Assembly (NCBI GenBank): GCA_045653225.1
Contig: JAZOLP010000157.1
Location: 1 to 22,114, forward strand
DNA from: UBA1737 sp045653225
Lineage (GTDB): Bacteria > Bacillota_I > Bacilli_A > ML615J-28 > CAG-313
Reading direction: 5' to 3'
DNA: 22,114 nt
The notes beneath the pieces are model-generated. The model did no database searches. It worked only from the letters and a program-made list of their open reading frames with translations, and was not told the origin of the DNA. Position numbers and translations under genes: made by a program. This document shows, piece after piece, positions 9,661 through 17,410 of this stretch. The stretch's first letter is position 1; every line of letters starts with the position of its first letter.

Positions 9661-10836
9661 ATGAATAATAAATATTTAACAAAAGATGAACAATTAATAT
9701 ATTCTGAAAAATTTCATTCTATAATTACTTCTTTGGAACAAGAACTAACAAAAGTTCAAGAACAATATGTTGAAACTTTAAAATTAGAAAGTGCTAAGAA
9801 AAAGCCAAATCTTAAAAAACTAAATAAATTAGAAAAACAAGAATTAAAATTAAAAGTTAAAATTCAAAGAAATAAAATAGATTTACTTCATGTTGAAAAT
9901 GAAACATATGTTAAACTTAATGCTTTTGAAAAATTAGTTAAAAGATTTAAAACAATGAGTTTTGAAAGTCAAGAAAAAGTTGGTGGATATGTAATGGTAT
10001 TGCCATGGCTTATTGGTTTTGCATTATTCTTTGCAGTACCACTACTTATGACAATATTTTGGAGTTTTAATGATGTTAAAACAATTGCAGGTGGTCTAGA
10101 AATTACTTGGATCGGTTTAAAAAACTATATAGATTTATTCCAAACACAAATGTTAGGTACTAAGACATTTATGGAAGTTTTAACAAGTTCTATTGGTGAA
10201 ATGATTATTAATGTACCAGTAATATTTATATTTAGTTTACTTGTTGCTGTAGTACTAAATACAAAATTTAAAGGTCATCAATTTTTTAAAGTAATATTCT
10301 TTATTCCTGTTATTTATAACACAACAGTTATTAGTCTTGCACTTGAAGGATCATTTGGTTCAACAATGGATTCTACAATGACAGGATTCAACACAATGTT
10401 AACAGGTATTCAAGACTTCTTATTAAATGTTGGTATTGGTCAAGGATTAATTGAATTTTTAATTGCAGCTGTAGAAAGAATATTTACAATTGTTACTCAA
10501 TCAGGTATTCAAATTTTAATCTTTATTGCAGCTTTACAAGCAATTCCAAAACATTTATATGAAGCAGCAAAAATTGAAGGTGCAACTGCATATGATTGTT
10601 TCTGTAAGATTACAGTTCCAATGGTATCAAAAATGTTCTTGCCAGTATTAATTTACTCTATTGTTGATGGTTTTGCATCGAGTGAATTAATTAACTTAAT
10701 GACAAAAGATTCTACTGGTGCAAAAATATCATATGGTATGGCATCTACAATTGCAATAATTTATTTCATAGTTAATTTAATAATTATTGGAATAATTTAT
10801 TTATTCTTAAAAAAGGCGGTGAATAATAATGAATAA
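9661..10836 (+). CDS. Sugar ABC transporter permease with N-terminal coiled coil
   Basis: This 391-residue permease belongs to the second transporter of the operon. Residues about 18-85 form a highly charged, Lys/Glu-rich helical region with heptad-like spacing, predicted to be a cytoplasmic coiled coil, which ordinary MalF/LplB-type permeases of about 300 residues lack. Six membrane segments follow from about 109. The EAA loop is at about 301-322 ('EAAKIEGATAYDCF', 'KITVPMVSKM'). It starts one base after the previous stop, with AAAGGAGGG at 9644-9652. Its last codons overlap the next permease by eight bases. The extra coiled coil could tether a partner such as the ATPase or the neighbouring YIP1 protein; that is a guess. 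Confidence 0.9.
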   Translation: MNNKYLTKDEQLIYSEKFHSIITSLEQELTKVQEQYVETLKLESAKKKPNLKKLNKLEKQELKLKVKIQRNKIDLLHVENETYVKLNAFEKLVKRFKTMSFESQEKVGGYVMVLPWLIGFALFFAVPLLMTIFWSFNDVKTIAGGLEITWIGLKNYIDLFQTQMLGTKTFMEVLTSSIGEMIINVPVIFIFSLLVAVVLNTKFKGHQFFKVIFFIPVIYNTTVISLALEGSFGSTMDSTMTGFNTMLTGIQDFLLNVGIGQGLIEFLIAAVERIFTIVTQSGIQILIFIAALQAIPKHLYEAAKIEGATAYDCFCKITVPMVSKMFLPVLIYSIVDGFASSELINLMTKDSTGAKISYGMASTIAIIYFIVNLIIIGIIYLFLKKAVNNNE

Positions 10837-11836
10837 TATATTAGTTAATCCGTTAAAGAAATTATATGCTAAATTAAAGGACTTATTATCAACGCCAAAA
10901 AAGAGAAAATACTTTGCTTCAAAATGCGTTAATTTATTCTTTAATATAGTTAAATACATTTTCTTAATAGGTATATCATTTATTGTATTATACCCATTAA
11001 TTTTGCAACTTGCTGTAGCATTTAGACTTCCTACGGATGTTAGTAATCCTGAGGTAATGTGGATTCCAGAACACTTCTCTATTGAAAACTTTAAAATTGC
11101 AATGAAAGCATTAAACTACTGGGAAGCACTTGGAACAACATTCTTTAATTCTTTAGGTGTTTCACTTTTACAAGTTGCTGCTACTGCATGTACTGGTTAT
11201 GCATTTGCTAGATTAAAATTTAGAGGTAGAAAAGTATTATTCTTCCTAAGTTTATTTACAATTATCGTTCCACAAACAATGGTATCATTACCAATGTACA
11301 TAAACTTTGCTAAAGCTGGACTTCTTGGTAAAAAATATGTTTTATTCTTAATGTCTGGTCTTGGTATGGGAATTAAATCGGGTATATTTATTTACCTATT
11401 TAGACAATCTTTTAAAGGTTTACCAAAAGAATTAGAAGAAGCTGCGTATATGGATGGATGTAATATTTTCCAAGTATTTATTAAAGTAATGTTCCCTTGT
11501 GTAAGAAGCACAATTATTACTGTATTATTACTTGCATTTGTATGGCAATGGAATGACTATTACTACACTAATTTATTCTTTATAAATGGTGATACTGATA
11601 TATACACACTAGCTACTCAACTTCAAACAATGTCTACAGGTAGTTCACTACAACAAGCATTGTTGCAAGCTAATATTTGGCAAATGATGGGACAAGATGT
11701 TACAAGTAATCCATTATTTGTATCAATGATTTTAAATACAGCTGGTATACTTGTTATGTTACCTGTATTAATAATGTATTTCTTCTTACAAAAATTATTT
11801 GTTGAGGGAATTGAAAAATCCGGTATTGTCGGATAA
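10829..11836 (+). CDS. Carbohydrate ABC transporter permease, MalG/LplC type
   Basis: This is a 335-residue permease with six likely membrane helices, the first at about 40-63 ('IGISFIVLYPLILQLAVAF'). The EAA loop is at 203-222 ('EAAYMDGCNIFQVF', 'KVMFPCVRS'). The start lies inside the previous gene (shared ATGAATAA), with AGGCGGTGA at 10814-10822, so the two permeases are probably translated in a coupled way. The partner binding protein is the lipoprotein encoded next. Like the first pair, this pair lacks a local ATPase. Confidence 0.92.
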   Translation: MNNILVNPLKKLYAKLKDLLSTPKKRKYFASKCVNLFFNIVKYIFLIGISFIVLYPLILQLAVAFRLPTDVSNPEVMWIPEHFSIENFKIAMKALNYWEALGTTFFNSLGVSLLQVAATACTGYAFARLKFRGRKVLFFLSLFTIIVPQTMVSLPMYINFAKAGLLGKKYVLFLMSGLGMGIKSGIFIYLFRQSFKGLPKELEEAAYMDGCNIFQVFIKVMFPCVRSTIITVLLLAFVWQWNDYYYTNLFFINGDTDIYTLATQLQTMSTGSSLQQALLQANIWQMMGQDVTSNPLFVSMILNTAGILVMLPVLIMYFFLQKLFVEGIEKSGIVG

Positions 11837-11851
11837 AAAAAGGAGATAAAA

Positions 11852-13384
11852 ATGGTTAAGAAAATTTTAAAAATGTTTGTTTTATTATTATGTTTATCAT
11901 TAGCATTCTTTGTTGCTGGATGTAACAATAATAACAACAACAATAATAACAACAATAACAATAACAATAATAATAACAACAATAACAATAACAATAATAA
12001 CAATAACGATGAAGTCGAATATGACTTTATGGGTGCTAAATACACAATTATGGTAAACAGTGTTGCAAGTGCTGATCCTCGTAACTCTGGTTATCAAAGA
12101 CTATACAAAGAAGAAAAAGTTGCTGCTATCGAAGCAGTTGAAAAGAAATATAATATCAAAATTGAATATGTTCCATATCCTTCAGATGCATCTTGGGGTG
12201 GAGCTCGTGAAAGATATATTATTCAAAATAGTGCAGCAGGAACTCCTAAAGCTCACATTTATGAAGTTCCATCTTATTCAATTGGAACATTAGCTGTTGC
12301 GAATGCTATTTTACCTGTAACTTCACTTATTGAAGCATATGGTGTAGATGGATATTGGCCAGAAGCTGCTGCTTATGGTACAGCACTTGGTGAAATTTAT
12401 TCATACCAAGACATGTATCCAACTGCAGATGAAGGTATCTTCTATAATATGGATTTATTAGCAGAATATTTAGGTGAAGAAAACAAAGATTTACCAAGCC
12501 AATTATGGTTAAAAGGTGAATGGACATGGGATAAATATCGTGAACTTGCTAGTCAACTTGATCAAACATTACCTGATGATTATTATGTAATGGGTGGTAC
12601 TGCTTATAACTGGGTATATCAATTATTAGGGGCAAACGGTGTTCATATTGTTGATACTGATTTAAAATGTCAATTAACTGATCAAGCTTCATTAGACACA
12701 TTTACTTATTTAAATGATTTATATCAAAATATACGTTGGGATATTGATTCTTGTGCTTTAGATAATGCTACATCAACTGAAATGGTTAAAGGTAAAGTTG
12801 CATTCCATAATGGACAATCTTACTGGATTTACCAAACAAATAAATGGTTAAATAAAGATTTCGAAATCGGATTTGTTCCTTATCCTGTTGGACCAAACGT
12901 AAAAGATACAACTAATTTAAGTGATTACTATATCAATGACGTTTATGGTAAAACTCAATTCGTTATTTCATCATCTTATTCAAAATCTAATATTAAACCT
13001 GGATATGAAAATTCAACATTATATGATGAAATTATTTTCAAAATTTGGTCTGAATTACAAATATTCCCTGAATTAGATACAGCTACTGGTTATGTATCAG
13101 TTGAAGAATATGTTGATGCATATATTGAAGAAAGCATTATGTCATATTATGGAAGTATTTCTTCAATTCAATGTCACCAACAAATTATTACAAAAGGATA
13201 CCCTGATTATTTCTATAGTTTAGATGAAGCGAAAGCTCAAACAGAAGGTTCATATATGTTATCAATTCAAGGAGCAATTAAAGGCGAAAAAGATGATATC
13301 AGAGCTTCACTTGCAAATATTTCAGCATTAATTGAATCTTCATTTAAAACTAAATATGGTTTAGATGAGGACTATTATGAATAA
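11852..13384 (+). CDS. Substrate-binding lipoprotein of ABC sugar transporter, with poly-asparagine linker
   Basis: This 510-residue lipoprotein has a signal peptide ending in the lipobox VAGC; Cys24 would be acylated and anchor it to the membrane. Directly after it come 28 consecutive asparagines (residues 25-52), then the solute-binding fold: 'YTIMVNSVASADPRNSG', 'EKKYNIKIEYVPYP', 'GIFYNMDLLAEYLGE', 'GEWTWDKYRELASQLD'. The polar run probably acts as a flexible stalk lifting the binding domain through the cell wall. The ribosome site AAGGAG (11840-11845) sits six bases before the start. It follows two permeases and should deliver sugar to them. It is unlike the 967-residue binding protein at the start of the operon, so the two transporters probably differ in substrate. 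Confidence 0.9.
   Translation: MVKKILKMFVLLLCLSLAFFVAGCNNNNNNNNNNNNNNNNNNNNNNNNNNNNDEVEYDFMGAKYTIMVNSVASADPRNSGYQRLYKEEKVAAIEAVEKKYNIKIEYVPYPSDASWGGARERYIIQNSAAGTPKAHIYEVPSYSIGTLAVANAILPVTSLIEAYGVDGYWPEAAAYGTALGEIYSYQDMYPTADEGIFYNMDLLAEYLGEENKDLPSQLWLKGEWTWDKYRELASQLDQTLPDDYYVMGGTAYNWVYQLLGANGVHIVDTDLKCQLTDQASLDTFTYLNDLYQNIRWDIDSCALDNATSTEMVKGKVAFHNGQSYWIYQTNKWLNKDFEIGFVPYPVGPNVKDTTNLSDYYINDVYGKTQFVISSSYSKSNIKPGYENSTLYDEIIFKIWSELQIFPELDTATGYVSVEEYVDAYIEESIMSYYGSISSIQCHQQIITKGYPDYFYSLDEAKAQTEGSYMLSIQGAIKGEKDDIRASLANISALIESSFKTKYGLDEDYYE
11924..12007 (+). repeat. AAY trinucleotide tract encoding 28 asparagines
   Basis: Positions 11924-12007 are 28 consecutive Asn codons, 14 AAC and 14 AAT in irregular order. 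The mix shows that this is not a pure microsatellite. Either selection keeps the amino acid while synonymous changes accumulate, or the tract grew by repeated short duplications. Its length could still vary between strains by slippage. Confidence 0.95.
13367..13370 (+). promoter_or_regulatory. ribosome binding site that decides the start at 13377
   Basis: GAGG at 13367-13370 lies six bases before the ATG at 13377. An upstream in-frame ATG at 13365 overlaps this site and has no site of its own, so 13377 is preferred. Confidence 0.7.
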
Positions 13385-14873
13385 AATTGTTAAATCTGTA
13401 TTATGTTTATTATTAGTGTTCTTAACATGTGTAGTTAGTAGTTGTGGCAATGCTCAACAAACAACATTAGAAAATTTCTTTAAATCTTTAAATATACCTA
13501 CAGAAACAAACACTGATTTAAATTTATATACAAGTTACAATTATGAAAACAAGACTATTGCAGTAAAATGGACGTCAAGCAATGAAGATGCAATAAGTAC
13601 TACAGGTGTAGTAACTAGACTAGAATATGAACAAACAGTTATACTAGTTGGTGAAGCTACTTTAGGAAATACTCTTCTTAAAAAAACATTTGTTATTAAA
13701 GTACTTGCTGATAAAAGTAGAGAAACATTAGAAAAAGTCGCATCATCTTTAATGTTACCAACTACAGTAGATGATTCTATTAGTTTACCTAGTAAGAAAA
13801 CTGCTGATGGTAAGGAAGTTACAATTGTATGGTCATCTTCTCATCCTGAAATTATGGATTCAACTGGTAATTTAACATTACCTTTAGAAGAAACTACAAT
13901 TACAATTACTGCAACATTATATTTAGAATCGAATATGTTACAAAAAAGTTTTGATATTGTTATTCCTCAAAATCCTGATAACTCACCACTAAATTATTGG
14001 TACAAAGCTCCAGTACATTTAGAAACTATTGAAAATGAAATATTCCCTGGCAGATTAAGTGAATTTGCAGGTGCGATTTATAGAAAATGTGTATCAAGTC
14101 GTGATTTTTGGCTTGGAATAGAAGTAGTTGTAACACTACCTGAATTTATTCCAGATGAAACAAGAAAAGGCATTAGCCCTTATGATGCTACTGCTTATAG
14201 ATATTTAGATAATCCATCTGTTTATTTAGGTGGAAATAGTTCAGCAGAATCTGACGTTGGTTTAACTTGGTCTGTTGGTGCAACATTTGATGGAACTGCA
14301 GTAAATTATCAAGAATCAGTTGCATTTAGACCATTCTGGAGATATATTGATTCTGGAAAAAATACTTATATGAATGCTGCTTGGAGAGATACTTGTTATT
14401 ATTATTATCCTGGTGATACTATTAGAATGAGTGTATTCTCAACAAGAGGTAACTACTTACAACTTAGAATTGAATTATTAGAAGAAACAACAATACCTAA
14501 ATATGCACAAAGAAGAGCAAATTATAATCTTGGTTCAAATTATTCAAAAGTCTTTGTTTCACCTGAATTTCCATCAAAAGGAATGGGGATTAATAAAGCT
14601 GAATTTAAACGTGTTGTTGCGTTAGACCAAGTAGGTAATGAAGGAAAACCTACACAACCTACAAATGCTCAAAATGCAAACTGCATTTTTAGAGAAGTAT
14701 ATTTATATCGTAAAATAGATAATCAAATTTATAAAGTGCCAATGACGACACAAAGATACGCTTATTGTAATGCACCAAGTTCATTCAGTAATGCGCACAT
14801 CGTTTCATATGATGGTGTAGATCAAAACCTTGGTGGAGAAATTATAACATTAAGCCCAAATAACAATAATTAA
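13377..14873 (+). CDS. Lipoprotein with two atrophied bacterial Ig-like domains
   Basis: The start at 13377 gives 498 residues with a lipoprotein signal ending in VSSC (Cys23). Two tandem Ig-like domains of the 'atrophied bacterial Ig' kind follow, at about 30-118 and 119-205. Each has the W-T/S-S-S-x-x-x-x phrase ('VKWTSSNEDAISTTGVVT', 'IVWSSSHPEIMDSTGNLT') and starts with a helix plus 'LxLPTxxxxxxxL'. The C-terminal ~290 residues are rich in aromatic residues and beta strands ('DFWLGIEVVVTLPEF', 'YYYYPGDTIRMSVFST') and match nothing I recognise; a carbohydrate-binding or adhesin-like domain is plausible. It overlaps the upstream binding-protein gene by the eight bases ATGAATAA. In this operon it may be a second surface glycan-binding protein. 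Confidence 0.82.
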   Translation: MNKIVKSVLCLLLVFLTCVVSSCGNAQQTTLENFFKSLNIPTETNTDLNLYTSYNYENKTIAVKWTSSNEDAISTTGVVTRLEYEQTVILVGEATLGNTLLKKTFVIKVLADKSRETLEKVASSLMLPTTVDDSISLPSKKTADGKEVTIVWSSSHPEIMDSTGNLTLPLEETTITITATLYLESNMLQKSFDIVIPQNPDNSPLNYWYKAPVHLETIENEIFPGRLSEFAGAIYRKCVSSRDFWLGIEVVVTLPEFIPDETRKGISPYDATAYRYLDNPSVYLGGNSSAESDVGLTWSVGATFDGTAVNYQESVAFRPFWRYIDSGKNTYMNAAWRDTCYYYYPGDTIRMSVFSTRGNYLQLRIELLEETTIPKYAQRRANYNLGSNYSKVFVSPEFPSKGMGINKAEFKRVVALDQVGNEGKPTQPTNAQNANCIFREVYLYRKIDNQIYKVPMTTQRYAYCNAPSSFSNAHIVSYDGVDQNLGGEIITLSPNNNN

Positions 14874-14885
14874 TGGAGGTATTTT

Positions 14886-15611
14886 ATGGAAATGAAGGAA
14901 CCTATTTATAAAATAATAGAAAGAGATTTAAGAAAAGATATTTTAAATGGAACATTAAAACAAGGAGATATGATTCCAAGTGAAATAGAATTATGTGCAA
15001 AGTATGGTGTTGCAAGAATGACTGTAAGACATGCTGTAGATAATCTATTAATTGATGGTTATATTTATAGACATAAAGGTCGTGGAACATTTGTTGTTTT
15101 TAATAAACAAGAAATGGATCAAAATAAGCAAGTTCCGTTCTTTAGCTTTTCTCGAGAAATGATAGCTGGTAATGGAAAACTAATTAATACTGTTATTAAT
15201 TTTTCAATTGAAGAACCTGATGAAGTTATAGCTAAAAAATTACAATTGTTGCCTGTTGATAAAGTATATTACGTTGAAAGAATTAGAAAAAGTGAAAATA
15301 TTGCATTAGTATATGAAAGAATATACTTACCAGTAAATTTATTTCCTGAATTAAAAGAAGAGGATTTCCTTCATTCCATTCATGATTATGTCCAAAATAG
15401 AATGGGATTTTCAATAAGAAATTGTGAATGCGCAATAGAAGCAAGAGCTCTTGCCTCAAAAGTTGCGAAAATATTACATTGTACAGAAAATGAATCTGCA
15501 TTATATATGAGTTCTGTAACTTACTTAGATAATGGAAGAGCATTTATGTATAATAGACAATATTTTTTAGGCACACATTTTAGATTTAAACATAATTTTA
15601 CAAAGAAATAA
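14886..15611 (+). CDS. GntR-family transcriptional regulator (HutC/UTRA type)
   Basis: This 241-residue regulator has a GntR winged helix at about 5-71 ('GDMIPSEIELCAKYGVARMT', 'GYIYRHKGRGTFV') and a UTRA effector domain at about 82-234 ('KVYYVERIRKSENIALVYE', 'SSVTYLDNGRAFMYNRQYF'). UTRA domains commonly sense phosphorylated sugars or other small metabolites, so it probably controls this operon in response to an intermediate made by the enzymes encoded just downstream. GGAGG at 14875-14879 supports the start; a second in-frame ATG at 14892 is less well placed. The gene lies in the middle of the operon, so its product would regulate its own synthesis. Its operator is not visible because the operon promoter lies outside the window. 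Confidence 0.93.
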   Translation: MEMKEPIYKIIERDLRKDILNGTLKQGDMIPSEIELCAKYGVARMTVRHAVDNLLIDGYIYRHKGRGTFVVFNKQEMDQNKQVPFFSFSREMIAGNGKLINTVINFSIEEPDEVIAKKLQLLPVDKVYYVERIRKSENIALVYERIYLPVNLFPELKEEDFLHSIHDYVQNRMGFSIRNCECAIEARALASKVAKILHCTENESALYMSSVTYLDNGRAFMYNRQYFLGTHFRFKHNFTKK

Positions 15612-15624
15612 ATAGGAAAAAAAT

Positions 15625-16728
15625 ATGAATATTGATAATAATTTTAATATTCCTTTAACAAAAATAAAAAATGGTAAATGGTTAGATCCGATAAATGAAA
15701 ATGTTAGATTTTATGGATTTAACTGGTTAAAACAAAACAAATGTTATAATCGATTACCTCTAACAACTATAAAAGAAGTAGAAACAATTTCACCAAAAGT
15801 TGCAGCATTAAGTTATAACACTGCTGGTGGCCAATTACATTTTGTAACTGATTCATCTTTTTTAACAATACATGTTAAAATTAGCAAATTAGCTACTATT
15901 AGTGGAATGACTTTTGTTGGACAAGGTGGATTTGACTGTTATGTTGGTAAAGATTATGACTCATTACAATTCTTTGATTCATCAAGATTTAATATAGGCC
16001 AATTTGAATATGAATACACATTCTTTAAAGAACTAAGTAAAGAAAAACGTTTAGTTGTTTTAAATTTTCCATTATATGGATGTGTTGATAAATTTGAAAT
16101 TGCAATAGATAAAGATGCTTATTTAGAAATACCTAATGAGGATTTGTCTTTAAATAACAAAATTGTGTATTATGGTACATCAATTACTCAAGGTGGTTGT
16201 GCTAGTAGACCTGGATTATGTTATACAAATTTATTAACAAGATGGATGAAATGTGAAATAATAAATTTTGGTTTTTCTGGAAATGCTTTTGGAGAGAAAA
16301 TAATTGCTAGTATTATGGCATCAATATCTGATGCGACAATGTTTATTATCGATTATGAAGCTAATGGCGGAACTAATGGAAAATTAGAACAAACATTAGA
16401 AGATTTTATTCTAACAATTAGAGAAAAGCATCCTTTAACACCAATTATTGTGATATCAAGAATAAAATATTTATTTGATGATTTAAATCCAAATACACTT
16501 GGAAAAAGAAGAGAAGAAATTAGATTATTCCAAGAAAACTTAGTAAAAAGATTTAGACAAACAGACAAGCATATACATTACATAAACGGCTCATATTTAC
16601 TTGGTGAAAAATATGATGAATATACAATTGATTCCGTACATCCTAATGATTTAGGATTTAATGTGCTGGCTAGTAATTTAAAAAAAGAACTTGAAAAAAT
16701 TATGAAAGAGGATGACAATAATGAATAA
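15625..16728 (+). CDS. SGNH/GDSL-type esterase with GxDLY-like N-terminal domain
   Basis: This 367-residue cytoplasmic protein (no signal peptide) has a beta-rich N-terminal domain containing 'GFDCY' at 102-106, which fits the GxDLY motif of the module found before some SGNH hydrolases. The SGNH blocks are in order: nucleophile Ser186 in 'YGTSITQGG', Gly219 in 'GFSGNA', Asn247 in 'DYEANGG', and Asp336/His339 in 'DSVHPND'. All catalytic residues are therefore present. Relatives with this layout include carbohydrate deacetylases, so removal of acetyl or other acyl groups from imported oligosaccharides is the likely role. AGGA at 15614-15617 precedes the start by seven bases. It is the first of four cytoplasmic genes in a row, which suggests a shared pathway. 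Confidence 0.88.
   Translation: MNIDNNFNIPLTKIKNGKWLDPINENVRFYGFNWLKQNKCYNRLPLTTIKEVETISPKVAALSYNTAGGQLHFVTDSSFLTIHVKISKLATISGMTFVGQGGFDCYVGKDYDSLQFFDSSRFNIGQFEYEYTFFKELSKEKRLVVLNFPLYGCVDKFEIAIDKDAYLEIPNEDLSLNNKIVYYGTSITQGGCASRPGLCYTNLLTRWMKCEIINFGFSGNAFGEKIIASIMASISDATMFIIDYEANGGTNGKLEQTLEDFILTIREKHPLTPIIVISRIKYLFDDLNPNTLGKRREEIRLFQENLVKRFRQTDKHIHYINGSYLLGEKYDEYTIDSVHPNDLGFNVLASNLKKELEKIMKEDDNNE
16705..16711 (+). promoter_or_regulatory. ribosome binding site that decides the start at 16721
   Basis: AAAGAGG lies nine bases before the ATG at 16721. The in-frame ATG at 16712 directly abuts the site and cannot use it, so the shorter product is preferred. Confidence 0.65.
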
Positions 16729-17410
16729 ATTATTAGATAGATTAAATAATAATAAAATGTGTCTTATTGCTAGTATTCCTGAAAACAATTATGACATTGC
16801 CAAAGCGGCATGGGAAGCTGGAGCTGATGCAGTAAAAGTACATATTAATGTATGGCATCGTGCTAGTAATAATACATTCGGTACATTAGAAGATAATTTT
16901 GAAGTATTTAGTAAAATACTAAAAGATTGCCCTGTACCTGTAGGAATTGTTGTTGGTGAAGACGCATTTGTTGCTGAAGATAATGTTGATAAAGCTATTG
17001 AAATGGGATTTGATTTTATTAGCTTATATGGTCATCATACTCCTGCATCACTTGCATATAGAAAAGATATTACTAACTTTTTTGCAGTTAATAGTACATA
17101 TGCATTAGATGAAATTAATGCCGTTAGCAATAGCTCATTTGCAGATATTTTAGAAATGTCAATTTGCTTACCAGAAACATATGGAGAAAGATTAAATGCA
17201 AAAGATTTAGTTAGATATGAATACATTTCCAAACATTCAGCAATCCCTACTGTAGTTCCAACTCAACATTATGTATTACCAACAGATGTTAAAGCATTAT
17301 ATAAATGTGGAGTAAAAGCTGTTATGGTTGGAGCTATTTCAATGGGTAAAGACATTGAAACGATTTCTAAAACATTAAAAGAATTTAGAAAAGAAATCGA
17401 TAAACTATGA
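16721..17410 (+). CDS. Small TIM-barrel protein, phosphate-binding-barrel type, function unknown
   Basis: The 229-residue product alternates strands and helices like a (beta/alpha)8 barrel: 'KMCLIASIP' (strand 1), 'EAGADAVKVHINV' (2), 'PVPVGIVVGED' (3), 'MGFDFISLYGHH' (4), 'FFAVNS', 'ADILEMSICL', 'PTVVPTQHYV' and 'GVKAVMVGAISMG' (8). The last two loops look like the phosphate-binding site of ribulose-phosphate-binding barrels such as NanE, ThiE and PyrF, but I cannot place it in any one family. Candidate polar residues at strand ends are Lys39, His41, Glu80 and Glu145. It overlaps the esterase gene by ATGAATAA and the next gene by ATGA. An epimerase, aldolase or isomerase acting on a sugar phosphate would suit the context, but this is inference. 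Confidence 0.72.
   Translation: MNKLLDRLNNNKMCLIASIPENNYDIAKAAWEAGADAVKVHINVWHRASNNTFGTLEDNFEVFSKILKDCPVPVGIVVGEDAFVAEDNVDKAIEMGFDFISLYGHHTPASLAYRKDITNFFAVNSTYALDEINAVSNSSFADILEMSICLPETYGERLNAKDLVRYEYISKHSAIPTVVPTQHYVLPTDVKALYKCGVKAVMVGAISMGKDIETISKTLKEFRKEIDKL

Noticed and set aside
11924..12007. CRISPR-like or tandem-repeat array
   Set aside because: The period is one codon with irregular AAC/AAT order; there are no spacers and it lies inside a coding sequence.
11623..12045. Reverse-strand open frame with a long poly-leucine stretch
   Set aside because: It is the antisense shadow of the poly-asparagine codons and the end of the permease gene; it has no plausible ribosome site, and both overlapping + strand genes are well supported.
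16712..16720. Start of the TIM-barrel gene at 16712
   Set aside because: That ATG directly follows the ribosome site with no spacing; 16721 is nine bases from it.
17408..17410. TGA read as tryptophan, as in mycoplasmas
   Set aside because: Tryptophans that I checked are all TGG, and the TGA forms the usual ATGA stop/start overlap with the DUF4127 gene.
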